Positions 7,871 to 15,810 of a DNA stretch of 25,460 nt are shown one piece after another. Position numbers and translations under genes: made by a program. The DNA comes from JBOGUF01 sp050696075 (GTDB lineage Bacteria > Chloroflexota > Chloroflexia > Thermomicrobiales > UBA6265). Position 1 is the first letter of the stretch. Every line of letters starts with the position of its first letter. The notes beneath the pieces are model-generated. The model was not told where the DNA came from. It saw nothing but the letters and a program-made list of their open reading frames with translations, and searched no databases. The stretch spans positions 1-25,460 of the forward strand of contig JBOGUF010000130.1 of assembly GCA_050696075.1 (NCBI GenBank), given 5' to 3'.

Positions 7871-9166
7871 ATGGACCGGGACCACGACGGGGGCGACTGG
7901 GACCGACCCGACCAGCGGCTCTCGGCGGCGGACTTCGACGCCGACCCCTACGCGGGGTTGGCTGGTCGCCGCCACGCGCGGACGCGCGTCAAGACTCCGC
8001 GCAACCGCGACGATCACCCCCTCCCTGCCGGCCGTCGCCGCCTGAGCCGCCGCCAGCGCCGCGCAATAAAGGCGCACCATCGCGCCAAGACATCGATCCC
8101 GGTCCCGGTCCGACGCCACGCCGAGGCCGACGCCCGCGGTCACGGGAACTGGGCGCTGAAGCTCGGCGGCTTGCTCGGGATCAGCCTTGTGCTGGTCACG
8201 CTCGGATCGGAGCGCTTCTTTGGGGCAAGCGGCGAGCCGGAACCGACGGCAACGGCGACGGCCAGCGCGGCGCGGATCACAATCGCCGGCTCCCCGACGG
8301 CCGCCTTCGTCCCTTCGCCCACGCCCACGGCTGAAGCGGAGCCGACCGCCACCCCGACGCCAAACCCACACTATGTCGGGAAGGTCGTTTGCCTCGACCC
8401 CGGCCACGGCGGGTCGGATCGCGGGTACGAGCGGGAAGAGAATGAGATCGCCCCGGCGATGGAGGAGGGCCACTACAACTTGGCGTTCGCCCGGGCAGTC
8501 AAGGCGCGACTGGAAGCGCACGGCTTCGTCGTCGTCCTGACCCGGGACGACGACGTCGACGTCAACGCCGCGGGCGCCGACGTCAACGGCGACGGCAAGA
8601 CCTTCGCCAACCAGCGTGATTTGCAGGACAAGTCGCGTGCCGGCAACATCGACGAGTTGCAGGCGCGGATCAACGTCTGCAACGCGGCGGATGCCGACCT
8701 GTTGGTCTCAATGCACATCAACGGCTTCCCGGACCCATCGGTGCGCGGCTACGAGACGTGGTACAGCAACCGCCGGGCGTTCGCGGCCAACAACCGGCTC
8801 TTTGCCAACCTCGCCTTCGAGGAGCTGGGGCGGCAGATGCGGCGGGCCGGGTATGACGCCATAGCGCGAGAAGTGAACGACGACGACGACGCATACGTCG
8901 AAATCGGACACGACGCCTTCGACACCTACCTGATTACCGGCCCGGCCCAGGAGGGACAGGTCGTCCCCAGCGCGATGCCCGGCGCCATCATCGAGGCCCT
9001 CTTCATCTCCAACGACCAGGACGCCGCCTTCCTTGGCAGCAACGAGGGCCGCAACGCCGTCGTCACCGCCTACGAGCAGGCCATCCTGCGCTACTTCGAC
9101 ACCGCCCCTGAGCCGAGGGTAGAGGCGTCGCCTTCGCCGGTGGACGATGGCGAGGCGCGCGGCTGA
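7871..9166 (+). CDS. Membrane-anchored N-acetylmuramoyl-L-alanine amidase (Amidase_3)
   Basis: 431 residues from ATG 7871; an earlier in-frame ATG (7754) would add a low-complexity extension. The protein cleaves the amide bond between muramic acid and the stem peptide of peptidoglycan. Layout: about 90 hydrophilic, Arg-rich residues inside, one membrane helix (about 95-112), a Thr/Pro-rich linker (about 122-166), then the zinc amidase domain. Zinc and catalytic residues are in place: H179 in LDPGHGG, E199 with the E-x3-N-L pattern, H282 in SMHING and E375 in EALFISN. Between strand VVLTRDDD (about 225) and the ISVHxN strand there is an acidic insertion with DVNGDGK (237-243), a calcium-loop-like D-x-N-x-D-G motif not usual at this place. 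It ends with a short acidic tail. The HEPN gene follows after 26 nt. Confidence 0.9.
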   Translation: MDRDHDGGDWDRPDQRLSAADFDADPYAGLAGRRHARTRVKTPRNRDDHPLPAGRRRLSRRQRRAIKAHHRAKTSIPVPVRRHAEADARGHGNWALKLGGLLGISLVLVTLGSERFFGASGEPEPTATATASAARITIAGSPTAAFVPSPTPTAEAEPTATPTPNPHYVGKVVCLDPGHGGSDRGYEREENEIAPAMEEGHYNLAFARAVKARLEAHGFVVVLTRDDDVDVNAAGADVNGDGKTFANQRDLQDKSRAGNIDELQARINVCNAADADLLVSMHINGFPDPSVRGYETWYSNRRAFAANNRLFANLAFEELGRQMRRAGYDAIAREVNDDDDAYVEIGHDAFDTYLITGPAQEGQVVPSAMPGAIIEALFISNDQDAAFLGSNEGRNAVVTAYEQAILRYFDTAPEPRVEASPSPVDDGEARG

Positions 9167-9181
9167 GGCACGGCAGTCCTG

Positions 9182-9192
9182 TACTATGGAAG
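9182..9192 (+). promoter_or_regulatory. Possible -10 box for a leaderless HEPN transcript
   Basis: TACTAT (9182-9187) lies 5 nt before the GTG start at 9193, the spacing seen in leaderless genes. There is no good -35 box. If real, the HEPN gene has its own promoter besides read-through from the amidase gene. Confidence 0.25.
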
Positions 9193-9615
9193 GTGCAAAC
9201 GCGACGGACGGCTGATGAGCAGACGATCGAGGCGTTCATGGCCAAGGCGGAAGAGAACCTGGCGTGCGCGGAGAGCGAATTCGCCAGCGGGCGCTACAAT
9301 AGCTGCGCGAACCGCTGTTACTACGCCTGCTACCAGGCGGCAATAGCAGCGTTGTTACGGGCGAACGTCCGCCCTCGAAATCCGGATGGCCGCTGGGGGC
9401 ATGAATACGTCCACGCTGCGTTTGACGGTATCCTGATTGCCCGTCGCAAGCTCTATCCAAGCAGTCTGAGAAACGTCCTCACGAACACGCGTTTGTTGCG
9501 TGAATTGGCCGACTATAAGCCTGAACCGGTGAAACAACGTGAAGTGGATCGGGTGCTGCGCCAAGGACGCGAGTTCGTGCAGGCCGTCCGCAAAGCTGGA
9601 GGGAAGCACCGATGA
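9193..9615 (+). CDS. HEPN-domain protein
   Basis: 140 residues from GTG 9193; a start at ATG 9238 (with GAGG 5 nt upstream) is an alternative, but the residues before it (TIEAFMAKAEENL) fit the family's first helix. The HEPN four-helix fold is shown by AKAEENLACAESEFASGRY, NSCANRCYYACYQAAIAALL and the late LRELADYKPEPV segment with the typical ADY. RWGHEYVH (about 67-74) fits the R-x(4-6)-H motif of HEPN ribonucleases, but its place should be checked by alignment. HEPN proteins usually pair with a nucleotidyltransferase (MNT) as toxin-antitoxin; here the next gene, overlapping by ATGA, is not an MNT. RNA cleavage is therefore a family-based guess. Confidence 0.82.
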   Translation: MQTRRTADEQTIEAFMAKAEENLACAESEFASGRYNSCANRCYYACYQAAIAALLRANVRPRNPDGRWGHEYVHAAFDGILIARRKLYPSSLRNVLTNTRLLRELADYKPEPVKQREVDRVLRQGREFVQAVRKAGGKHR

Positions 9616-9944
9616 GATACATCGAGCAACTCTTTGACGAATTGGAGGAGCGGCTCCTCAACGAACCGCGCATGAAAGAAGCGATTCGAGAACTGCAAGA
9701 TCTCATCCTGGCCCGCTACCCACAAGCAACGTTTGAGATGGGCATTGGTGACGACCCGCTTGGCATTCATATCACCGCAACCGTCGACGTCGAAGATGCC
9801 TTCGAGGTCGTGGATTTATACATTGACCGGATGAGCGATTTTCAGATAGACGAAGGGTTACCAATCTACATCGTTCCGGCCCGGCCGTTTCCTCGACCTC
9901 CGGAGACGGTGCCGCAACGAGCAAAGACGGCGTTGCCGGCGTGA
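9612..9944 (+). CDS. Small acidic protein of unknown function, HEPN partner
   Basis: 110 residues; its ATG overlaps the HEPN stop (ATGA), so the two are translationally coupled. I do not recognise a named family. An N-terminal amphipathic helical part (LFDELEERLLNEP, MKEAIRELQDLIL) is followed by an alpha/beta part: ATFEMGIGDDPLGIHITATV, then EVVDLYIDRMSDFQIDEGLP and the strand IYIVPARPFPRPP. There is no G-S-x-D-x-D nucleotidyltransferase motif and no DNA-binding helix-turn-helix. A regulatory or antitoxin role towards the HEPN protein is inferred only from coupling. Its stop overlaps the GTG start of the CapA-like gene. Confidence 0.75.
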   Translation: MRYIEQLFDELEERLLNEPRMKEAIRELQDLILARYPQATFEMGIGDDPLGIHITATVDVEDAFEVVDLYIDRMSDFQIDEGLPIYIVPARPFPRPPETVPQRAKTALPA

Positions 9945-11539
9945 AGGGGCCTCCGTCAGGCGCCATCCATCGCTTGCTGGCCAATCGCCGCGCCTTTATT
10001 AGCGGGCTGATCGGCGTCGGCGCGGCCGGCGTCGCAACGTCGGCCTACGGCATTTCCCGTCTGCTGGACGAGGATACAGCTACGCCGACGCCGACACCCG
10101 GCTCCAATCGGCTGGCGGCCAGCCCGGTGCCGACGACTGAATCCGTGGCGAGTCCGGCCGCCAGCCCAAGTTCCCCGTCGGCGGCACGCCTGGGTCCACG
10201 TGCCCAAACCAACGGCGTCCTTTCCCTCGCCCCGGACCAGGCGCTTGTCACCTCGCCGCGTTTGCCCCTCTTCGGTGTCGGCGAAGCGGACGTGGCGCGT
10301 CTGTTGAGCGGCGACGTGCGCAATTGGTACGACGCCGGCTCGCCGGTCGATACGCCGGTGACGCCGCTGGCGCTCGATGGGCAGACGCCGGACGGGGCCG
10401 TGCCGGCCGAGACGGTGGCCGACTACGAGGCGCTGGTCGCGGCGCTGGCGGCGACGCCCGGCGGGGTGGCGGTCGTGCCCGTGGCCGACGTGGACTTCCG
10501 TGTCAACGTCCTTGCCGTCGGGGGCTTCGATCCGTTGCACGAAGCGGAGGGCGCGATCCGGATCGGGGTCGTCGGCGACATTGTCCCCGGCCGCAACGTC
10601 GACCACAAGATGCGTGCTTACGGCGACTTTACGCACCCGTTCCACCGCGTGGCCGCCGAGCTGAGTTCGTACGACCTGGCCTTCGCCAATCTGGAGGGGA
10701 ACCTCTCGGCGAACATCACGCCGCCGGCCGATGCCTACACTTTCTCCTTCATCTCCGACCCGGCGATGATCGAGGGGATGAAGCTGGCCGGGCTCGACGG
10801 CTTGACCCTGGCCAACAACCACAGCACCTGGAACAGCGCCGGCTGGGGCGTGCAAGCGCTGCTCGACACACTCGACGCGCTGGATGCCGCCGGGATGGCG
10901 CGCTTCGGCGCGGGGCGGAACCTGGCCGAGGCGCGGGCGCCGTGGGTCGCCGAGGTCAACGGCACGCGCATCGCCGTGCTCGGCATCGACGGCGTGACGG
11001 CGAACGAGGAACCGCGGGCGAACGGGGCGACGGTCAACGAGTCGTGGCTCGGCGCGGCCCAGTACGCCGGCGCCACGGACGGCACGCCCGGCACCAACCC
11101 CTTCATCACCGATCAGTACCTGGCCGATATCAGCGCCGCGGCCGAGGAGTACGACGTCGTCATCCCCTACTTCCACATGGGCGTCGAGTACGTCGCCGTC
11201 CCGCCCGATTGGGCTGTCCAGGCGACCCACGCCGCCCTCGACGCCGGCGCGACGATGGTCATCACCAATCATCCTCACGTCATCCAGGGCATGGGAACCT
11301 ACGACGGCAAGCCGATCGTCTACTCCCCCGGCAACTTCGTCTTCGACCAGATGTTCAGCGTCGAGGTCCGCACCGGCCTGATCCTCGAGATCGTGCTGCG
11401 CGGCAACCGGGTCGTTGGCCTGCGCCCGAAGGGGATCGAGATCGTCGACTTCCACCAGCCGCGCCTGATGTCGGCCGGCGAGCACGCGGCGCTGATGGAC
11501 CGCTTTTGGTGGGCGACCGACCGCCTGGCGGCCCAATAA
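9941..11539 (+). CDS. CapA-type (poly-gamma-glutamate synthesis) metallophosphatase-fold protein, exported
   Basis: 532 residues from GTG 9941, overlapping the previous stop (GTGA). The start NRRAFISGLIGVGAAGVATS (15-34) has an RR pair and hydrophobic stretch like a Tat signal, followed by a Thr/Pro/Ser/Ala-rich linker. After a 100-residue region of unclear role, the CapA domain begins at about residue 205: IRIGVVGDIVPGR, LAFANLEGNL, GLTLANNHSTWNSAG, FGAGRNLAEA, IAVLGIDG, then VIPYFHMGVEY, ITNHPHVIQGMGTYDGKPI and SPGNFVFDQM. These are the calcineurin-like metal-site blocks of the PGA_cap family (G-D, N-x-E, N-N-H, H-x-G-x-E, H-P-H, G-N-F). Family members are linked to envelope poly-glutamate or capsule; function here is inferred. 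It converges with the SGNH-like gene. Confidence 0.85.
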   Translation: MKGPPSGAIHRLLANRRAFISGLIGVGAAGVATSAYGISRLLDEDTATPTPTPGSNRLAASPVPTTESVASPAASPSSPSAARLGPRAQTNGVLSLAPDQALVTSPRLPLFGVGEADVARLLSGDVRNWYDAGSPVDTPVTPLALDGQTPDGAVPAETVADYEALVAALAATPGGVAVVPVADVDFRVNVLAVGGFDPLHEAEGAIRIGVVGDIVPGRNVDHKMRAYGDFTHPFHRVAAELSSYDLAFANLEGNLSANITPPADAYTFSFISDPAMIEGMKLAGLDGLTLANNHSTWNSAGWGVQALLDTLDALDAAGMARFGAGRNLAEARAPWVAEVNGTRIAVLGIDGVTANEEPRANGATVNESWLGAAQYAGATDGTPGTNPFITDQYLADISAAAEEYDVVIPYFHMGVEYVAVPPDWAVQATHAALDAGATMVITNHPHVIQGMGTYDGKPIVYSPGNFVFDQMFSVEVRTGLILEIVLRGNRVVGLRPKGIEIVDFHQPRLMSAGEHAALMDRFWWATDRLAAQ

Positions 11540-11639
11540 CCGCCTGCCTCTACCCCGCGTTGACCTTCTCACTGGTTTTTCCGCCCACGCGGATCCAGAT
11601 GACTTGTTCGGTGACCTGGCCGGTTGTGAACGATCCGGG

Positions 11640-12596
11640 CTATGCGAGAAACCAGCTCTTCGCCGTCTCATCGGTCTTGAAGAATTCCAACAACAGCCCC
11701 GCGACCTTGTCGACTCCGCTTTCAGATGGATGGGTGCCATCTTTGCGGACATCCGCGCAGGTCCAGACCAGGCCGTCACTCCGCCCGTTGATGCCGTCGG
11801 TCCACAAATACGGACCCCAGGCCAGCCACGGTCCGGTCGCATCGCCCTCGATGCGCTCTTCGATCAGCCACTTGACGGCAAAGCCGCCCTGGTACGCATA
11901 CGGCTCCGGGTTGAGTGGTTTCGTCGCATATCCGGCGTAGGTGCGGCTGGAGAGGTAGATGATCTGCAGGTTCGGATAGCGCTCCTGCAGGTTCTGCACG
12001 ATCGTGCGCAGATCGTCTCGCAAACCCTCCGCGTCGGCGGGGAAGGCTCGGTCCTCTCTGGCGATGGCTTCCTTCAGCCAGATGACTTGCACCTGCTCGT
12101 CGGTGGCGCCCGCGGCATCCATGCGCTGGTCAAGGTCGATCCAGTTGCGGTTGGTGGGATCGGCCGCCTTCGTCGCGTCCCATCCGCCCTGTGCGCCGTC
12201 CACGATCATGAGCTGAGGATTCACTGCCGGATCGGCCGCGGCCACGTCCTGGAAGCCCGAGAACTCCCGCGTGGTGTTCGACATGCCGATGGAGAGGAGG
12301 ACGATCCTTCCGTCCCGATCCGGCAGGCCCTCGCCATTCAACGGTTGGATCGCTTGCGACCGCATCAGCCCTTCTTGGACGTAGTCGACAGGAGGCTCGT
12401 TCGTCCCATCGGGATAGAGCCCGCCGGGATAGCCTTGATACGTCCCATTGCCGAGATCGGTCAGCGGTACGGAGCCGACCGAGTTGTCCGTGCATCGGAG
12501 ATCGGCGGCCGCGGGCATGGCGGCTCCGGTCCCGACACTGCCGAGCAGGAGCGCGGCCATTCCGATCATGGCGATCAACAGTGTCGGTCGTCGCAT
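11640..12596 (-). CDS. Secreted SGNH-hydrolase-like protein of unknown substrate
   Basis: 318 residues from ATG 12596, with GGAGG 5 nt upstream; a GTG at 12608 is less likely. The signal peptide is clear (RRPTLLIAMIGMAALLLGSV, then AMPAAA). The mature chain has RIVLLSIGMSNTTREF (about 97), placing G-M-S-N where block I of SGNH esterases holds the nucleophile Ser; QLMIVDGAQGG; VQVIWLKEA; and DGTHPSESGVDKVA near the end, where block V holds the Asp-x-x-His pair. It therefore looks like an exported SGNH/GDSL-type hydrolase, although block II and III residues are not obvious. It lies alone, convergent to CapA. No promoter was found. Confidence 0.72.
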   Translation of the reverse strand: MRRPTLLIAMIGMAALLLGSVGTGAAMPAAADLRCTDNSVGSVPLTDLGNGTYQGYPGGLYPDGTNEPPVDYVQEGLMRSQAIQPLNGEGLPDRDGRIVLLSIGMSNTTREFSGFQDVAAADPAVNPQLMIVDGAQGGWDATKAADPTNRNWIDLDQRMDAAGATDEQVQVIWLKEAIAREDRAFPADAEGLRDDLRTIVQNLQERYPNLQIIYLSSRTYAGYATKPLNPEPYAYQGGFAVKWLIEERIEGDATGPWLAWGPYLWTDGINGRSDGLVWTCADVRKDGTHPSESGVDKVAGLLLEFFKTDETAKSWFLA

Positions 12597-12719
12597 ATGC
12601 GCCTCCACTCACTCCTGCCAGTCCAGATTGCATACTCGGCTGGTCCCGTAACAGGCACGTTACACGCGGGCGCCGCGCGCCGCTCCAGGCATTGCTTCAC
12701 GCGCGCGGTCCGAACGCCA

Positions 12720-13073
12720 CTATGCCCGCACGATCACCTTGCCGCCGCGCGCCACGATCAGCAAATCGCGGTTTCCCCGCCGGAACTGCACCTCGACTCC
12801 CTCAACCAGATCGACCGTGAGGACATCGGTGAAGACGACCGTGGCGCCTGATCCGATGGCGTCCACCCGCCGAATCGACGGCCAGAGGGTGAGCATCGTC
12901 GCCGGACGGCCGTCCGCGCCGGGAACGGTGATTTGGTAGACAGCCGCGTTCGGCAACCGGAACGGCGCGTTCCCGGCGACGCCGTCCAGCGTTTCGGCGA
13001 CGAGGTCGACGCACTGGGCGTTGAAGGCAATCTGTTGGATGCGGCGCTTCACCGGTGCCGTGCCTGAGTTCAT
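12720..13073 (-). CDS. Small conserved-looking hypothetical protein
   Basis: 117 residues from ATG 13073, without a good ribosome binding site; CATACT lies 6 nt upstream and could mark a leaderless start. No signal peptide or membrane segment. The predicted chain is rich in short beta strands: IQQIAFNAQCVDLVAETL, AVYQITVPG, MLTLWPSIRRVDAIG, ATVVFTDVLTVDLVEG, VEVQFRRGNRDLLIVARGG, KVIVRA. The regular strand pattern and balanced codon use argue for a real gene. I do not recognise the family. It diverges from the dehydratase gene across a 92-nt spacer. Confidence 0.6.
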   Translation of the reverse strand: MNSGTAPVKRRIQQIAFNAQCVDLVAETLDGVAGNAPFRLPNAAVYQITVPGADGRPATMLTLWPSIRRVDAIGSGATVVFTDVLTVDLVEGVEVQFRRGNRDLLIVARGGKVIVRA

Positions 13074-13165
13074 GGCGTAAGTATGCCCGCAATCGGGTCT
13101 GCTACCCTTCAAGGCGCAGTTTGGGTGCATTTGACCAGCGAACCAAGGAAGGGCGAGGGAGCGAG

Positions 13166-14158
13166 ATGGACGAGACGGTGGCCACGACCGGCGCGACGAC
13201 CGCCGAACCCGATGTGGCGATCGCCGAGATCGAGGCCGCGCGCAAACGGATTGCTCCCTACCTCTCTCCGACACCCCTCTTCGACACCCAAACGCTGAGC
13301 CGGATGACGCGGACCAATCTCCGGCTGAAAGCGGAGAACTTGCAGCGAACCGGCTCCTTCAAGGTGCGCGGCGCGTTGAACGCCGTCCTTCAGCTCTCGC
13401 CGGAACAGCAGGCGCGCGGCGTCGTTACCTTCTCGGCCGGCAACCATGGGCAAGGGCTGGCGTACGCCGCGGCACTGGCCGGCGTCTCGTGTACCGTCTT
13501 CATGGCCGTAGACGCCGTACCGACGAAGGTCGAGGCGATCCGCGGCTACGGGGCGGAGACGCGCTTCGGGCAGACGATCGGCGAGGCGTTCGACGCGATG
13601 GAGACGTACCGGGACGCACGCGGCCTGACCTTCGTCCATCCCTTCGCCGATGCCGCGATTATCGCCGGTCAGGGCACGGTCGGTCTCGAAATCCTGGAGG
13701 CGTTCCCCGAGGTCGAGCAGATCGTCGTGCCGGTGGGTGGTGGTGGATTGCTGGCGGGGCTGCTGTGCGCGGTCAAGCCGCCGCGGCCAGACGTGCGGAT
13801 CGTCGGCGTCGAACCGGAGGGGTCGGCGGTCGTGACGCGGAGTCTGCGGGCCGGTCGGCCGCTGCCGCTCGAACGGAACGAGACGATTGCGGACGGCCTC
13901 TCCGCGCCCTTCGCCGCCGACCCAGCGTTCTCGATCATCGCGCGCGGCGTCGACGATATGATTCTCTTGACCGACGACGAAATCGCGGGCGCGGTTGGGC
14001 TCATCCTCGGCCGGGCGAAGCTGCTGGTCGAGCCGGCGGGCGCCGCCGCCGTCGCCGCCCTCCTCACCGGCAAGGTGGGTGTACCCCAAGGGGCCAACAC
14101 CGCCGCCATCCTCAGCGGCGGGAACATCGACCTGGAGCGGCTGAAGGAGTTAATGTAG
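13166..14158 (+). CDS. PLP-dependent threonine/serine dehydratase (catabolic type)
   Basis: 330 residues from ATG 13166, with GAGGGAG about 5 nt upstream. A fold-type II PLP enzyme that deaminates threonine to 2-oxobutyrate (or serine to pyruvate). The Schiff-base lysine is K66 in GSFKVRGA; SAGNHGQG (89-96) binds the substrate carboxylate, and GGGGLLAG (190-197) holds the cofactor phosphate. AILSGGNID near the end is the family's last conserved block. At 330 residues it lacks the C-terminal ACT domains of biosynthetic IlvA, so it is of the catabolic TdcB/serine-racemase-like type. It has no partner gene; its stop lies 12 nt from the stop of the convergent MgtC gene. Confidence 0.9.
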   Translation: MDETVATTGATTAEPDVAIAEIEAARKRIAPYLSPTPLFDTQTLSRMTRTNLRLKAENLQRTGSFKVRGALNAVLQLSPEQQARGVVTFSAGNHGQGLAYAAALAGVSCTVFMAVDAVPTKVEAIRGYGAETRFGQTIGEAFDAMETYRDARGLTFVHPFADAAIIAGQGTVGLEILEAFPEVEQIVVPVGGGGLLAGLLCAVKPPRPDVRIVGVEPEGSAVVTRSLRAGRPLPLERNETIADGLSAPFAADPAFSIIARGVDDMILLTDDEIAGAVGLILGRAKLLVEPAGAAAVAALLTGKVGVPQGANTAAILSGGNIDLERLKELM

Positions 14159-14170
14159 CTCGGTGCCGGG

Positions 14171-14953
14171 TCAACGCCGGGGATCCTCCGCGACCTCGTC
14201 GCCATTCTCCGGACCGTAGCCGTCGTCTTCGTCCGACTCGTCCCAGCCACCGGCGCGGGCGACCCGCGCCGTGCCCCGGCTGTAGTTGACCAGGCGGATC
14301 CCCTCGATCGTCCGCAACGTCTCCAGCAGTGACGTCATGGCCATTGGGCGCACCGTGCCGCCCAGCTCCAGATCAACGCGGTCCTCGGTGCCGTCCCGGA
14401 CCGGGCGCAGCGTCATCCGCCGGATATCGACCGCGGCCGCTTGGACCGCGCGTTCCAATTCGGCCAGGCTGTCGACCCGACGCGCGACGCGCAGTTCGAG
14501 CCGGTGGTCCTGGTGGTGGACGAAGAAGTGGTGTTCGAGTGGTCGCAAGCCGACCTGTACCAAGAGGATGAACCCGGTGCCGAGCAGCGCCGCGACGAAG
14601 AGCCCACCGCCGGCGGCCAGGCCGATGCCGGCGACCGCCCAGATGCTGGCCGCCGTCGTCAGGCCGCGCACGGCGTTCTTGCGAAAGAAGATCACCCCGG
14701 CGCCGAGGAAACCGATGCCGCTGACGACCTGGGCCGCGACCCGGCTCGGATCGAGTACCTCGCTGGAATCAGGGAAGCCATACGCCGAGACGATCATCAT
14801 CAACGCCGAAGCGATCGCAACGATGGCGTGCGTGCGCAAACCGGCCGCGCGTTCGAGCCGTTCCCGCTCCAGCCCGACGATCGCGCCAAGTCCGGCGGCG
14901 ACCGCGAGACGCAGGAGAATGTCAATAGTCGAGATGGAAAAGCCGTTATCCAT
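14171..14953 (-). CDS. MgtC/SapB-family membrane protein
   Basis: 260 residues from ATG 14953 (GAGG 3-4 nt upstream); an upstream start at 15028 is not supported. The N-terminal half is the MgtC domain: LLRLAVAAGLGAIVGLERER with the E-R-E signature, GLRTHAIVAIASAL, VVSGIGFLGAGVIFF, VRGLTTAASIWAVAGIG and a last hydrophobic stretch, about five membrane segments. The C-terminal 110 residues are soluble, with an ACT-like pattern (RLELRVARRVDSLAELERAV ... GIRLVNYSR) and a strongly acidic tail. MgtC proteins are linked to Mg2+ limitation and phosphate balance and in several bacteria inhibit the F-type ATPase. A PHO-box-like repeat lies about 80 nt upstream. Confidence 0.88.
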   Translation of the reverse strand: MDNGFSISTIDILLRLAVAAGLGAIVGLERERLERAAGLRTHAIVAIASALMMIVSAYGFPDSSEVLDPSRVAAQVVSGIGFLGAGVIFFRKNAVRGLTTAASIWAVAGIGLAAGGGLFVAALLGTGFILLVQVGLRPLEHHFFVHHQDHRLELRVARRVDSLAELERAVQAAAVDIRRMTLRPVRDGTEDRVDLELGGTVRPMAMTSLLETLRTIEGIRLVNYSRGTARVARAGGWDESDEDDGYGPENGDEVAEDPRR

Positions 14954-15034
14954 GAACCTCGATCCAAACCGCGCATGGCCCCAGACGTCGGGCACATGCT
15001 CGCCACGCTCTACGCCGGACGGCGCCAAGCGAGG

Positions 15035-15051
15035 TTAACATGATTTTAACA
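15035..15051. promoter_or_regulatory. PHO-box-like direct repeat TTAACA-N5-TTAACA upstream of mgtC-like gene
   Basis: TTAACA occurs at 15035-15040 and 15046-15051, exactly 11 bp apart, the pattern bound by PhoP/PhoB response regulators in Bacillus. It is AT-rich inside a GC-rich region. The same bases also form an inverted repeat GTTAA/TTAAC (15034-15050). The minus strand reads TAAAAT here, which could be a -10 box for the MgtC-like gene. Confidence 0.45.
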
Positions 15052-15100
15052 ATGATGGATCGAGGATCGAGAGGGAAGGGAGCACCCGTCGCTCGTATCG

Positions 15101-15517
15101 CTACGTCGGCTCCGTGCGATTGATCCAGGGCAGACAGTCAAAATCTTGGTCGAAGGAGACGAACTCGGACGCGTTCATTTGTCGTGCCATGACCGCGTGG
15201 AAGCAATCGGCGAACGAAAGACGACGGTGTTCGAGGAAGAGATCAAATGTTTCTATGATCGCGCGACGGTGCGGAACGCGGAGACCGGCCATCCGCATGA
15301 GCGGAACGAGTGCTTCGTGAATCGCCTCTCGCGGCATGCGGTAGAAAGTCTGAAGTGTAAAGACAGCTTCAAAGACTACCGTTTCAAGCGTACTTGCGAC
15401 CGCCTGTCCTTCCTCCACACGCGCTAAGTAGGCGGTGGCGCGTGGAGCATGACTGCCGCCATCGCCCGCGATGTGGCGAACGAACACATTTGCATCCAGG
15501 AAGGGCAGGCCACTCAT
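15101..15517 (-). CDS. vapC: PIN-domain ribonuclease toxin, VapC family
   Basis: 138 residues; ATG 15517 directly follows the TAA of the antitoxin gene. PIN ribonucleases cleave RNA with an acidic metal site. Visible residues: D8 in LPFLDANVFVRH, E45/E50 in TLETVVFEAVFTL, D104 in LSFADCFHAVMA, and D123/D125 in SFDQDFD. The length is usual for VapC. It is expected to be held inactive by the protein encoded just upstream. Confidence 0.92.
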   Translation of the reverse strand: MSGLPFLDANVFVRHIAGDGGSHAPRATAYLARVEEGQAVASTLETVVFEAVFTLQTFYRMPREAIHEALVPLMRMAGLRVPHRRAIIETFDLFLEHRRLSFADCFHAVMARQMNASEFVSFDQDFDCLPWINRTEPT

Positions 15518-15787
15518 TTAGTCTTTGTTCTTCGTAAAGTACTCGTCAACCCATCCCTGGGCTGCCGCCTCCTTCATTTCCCTGATGGTCGGATCGGGAC
15601 CTTGTCGATAGCGACGCGCTAATCCTGCCGTGCGCTGAACGACGCTCTCGGCCGGCCTCAGGACGACGTGATCGCCCTCGCGTGCCCAAGCAACGCGGCC
15701 ACCCGCGCTGATGCCAAGCTCTCGCCGCACCTCCACCGGAATAGTCGTTTGTCCTTTGCTCGTTACCCGCGTCATGATCTCGGCCAT
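15518..15787 (-). CDS. vapB: AbrB/MazE-type antitoxin, VapB family
   Basis: 89 residues from ATG 15787, with a strong AAGGAGGAATGAC leader. The N-terminal swapped-hairpin DNA-binding domain is typical: MTRVTSKGQTTIPVEVRREL, GISAGGRVAWAREGDHVVLR. The C-terminal 45 residues (GLARRYRQGPDPTIREMKEA, AAQGWVDEYF) should wrap around the PIN toxin. The protein probably represses its own operon through the palindrome over the -10 box. Confidence 0.92.
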   Translation of the reverse strand: MAEIMTRVTSKGQTTIPVEVRRELGISAGGRVAWAREGDHVVLRPAESVVQRTAGLARRYRQGPDPTIREMKEAAAQGWVDEYFTKNKD

Positions 15788-15810
15788 GTCATTCCTCCTT
15801 CAGGCAAGAC

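Noticed and set aside
9956..11842. Long minus-strand open frame (628 codons) opposite the CapA-like gene
   Set aside because: Its translation is Arg/Gly/Asp-rich without motifs and it mirrors a clearly coding gene; a shadow caused by high GC.
10324..11940. Long plus-strand open frame (538 codons) in a second frame of the CapA-like gene
   Set aside because: Low-complexity Arg/Gly-rich translation, no motifs; shadow frame.
14158..14171. Intrinsic terminator between the convergent dehydratase and MgtC-like genes
   Set aside because: Only 12 bp separate the stops and no hairpin with T-run is seen.
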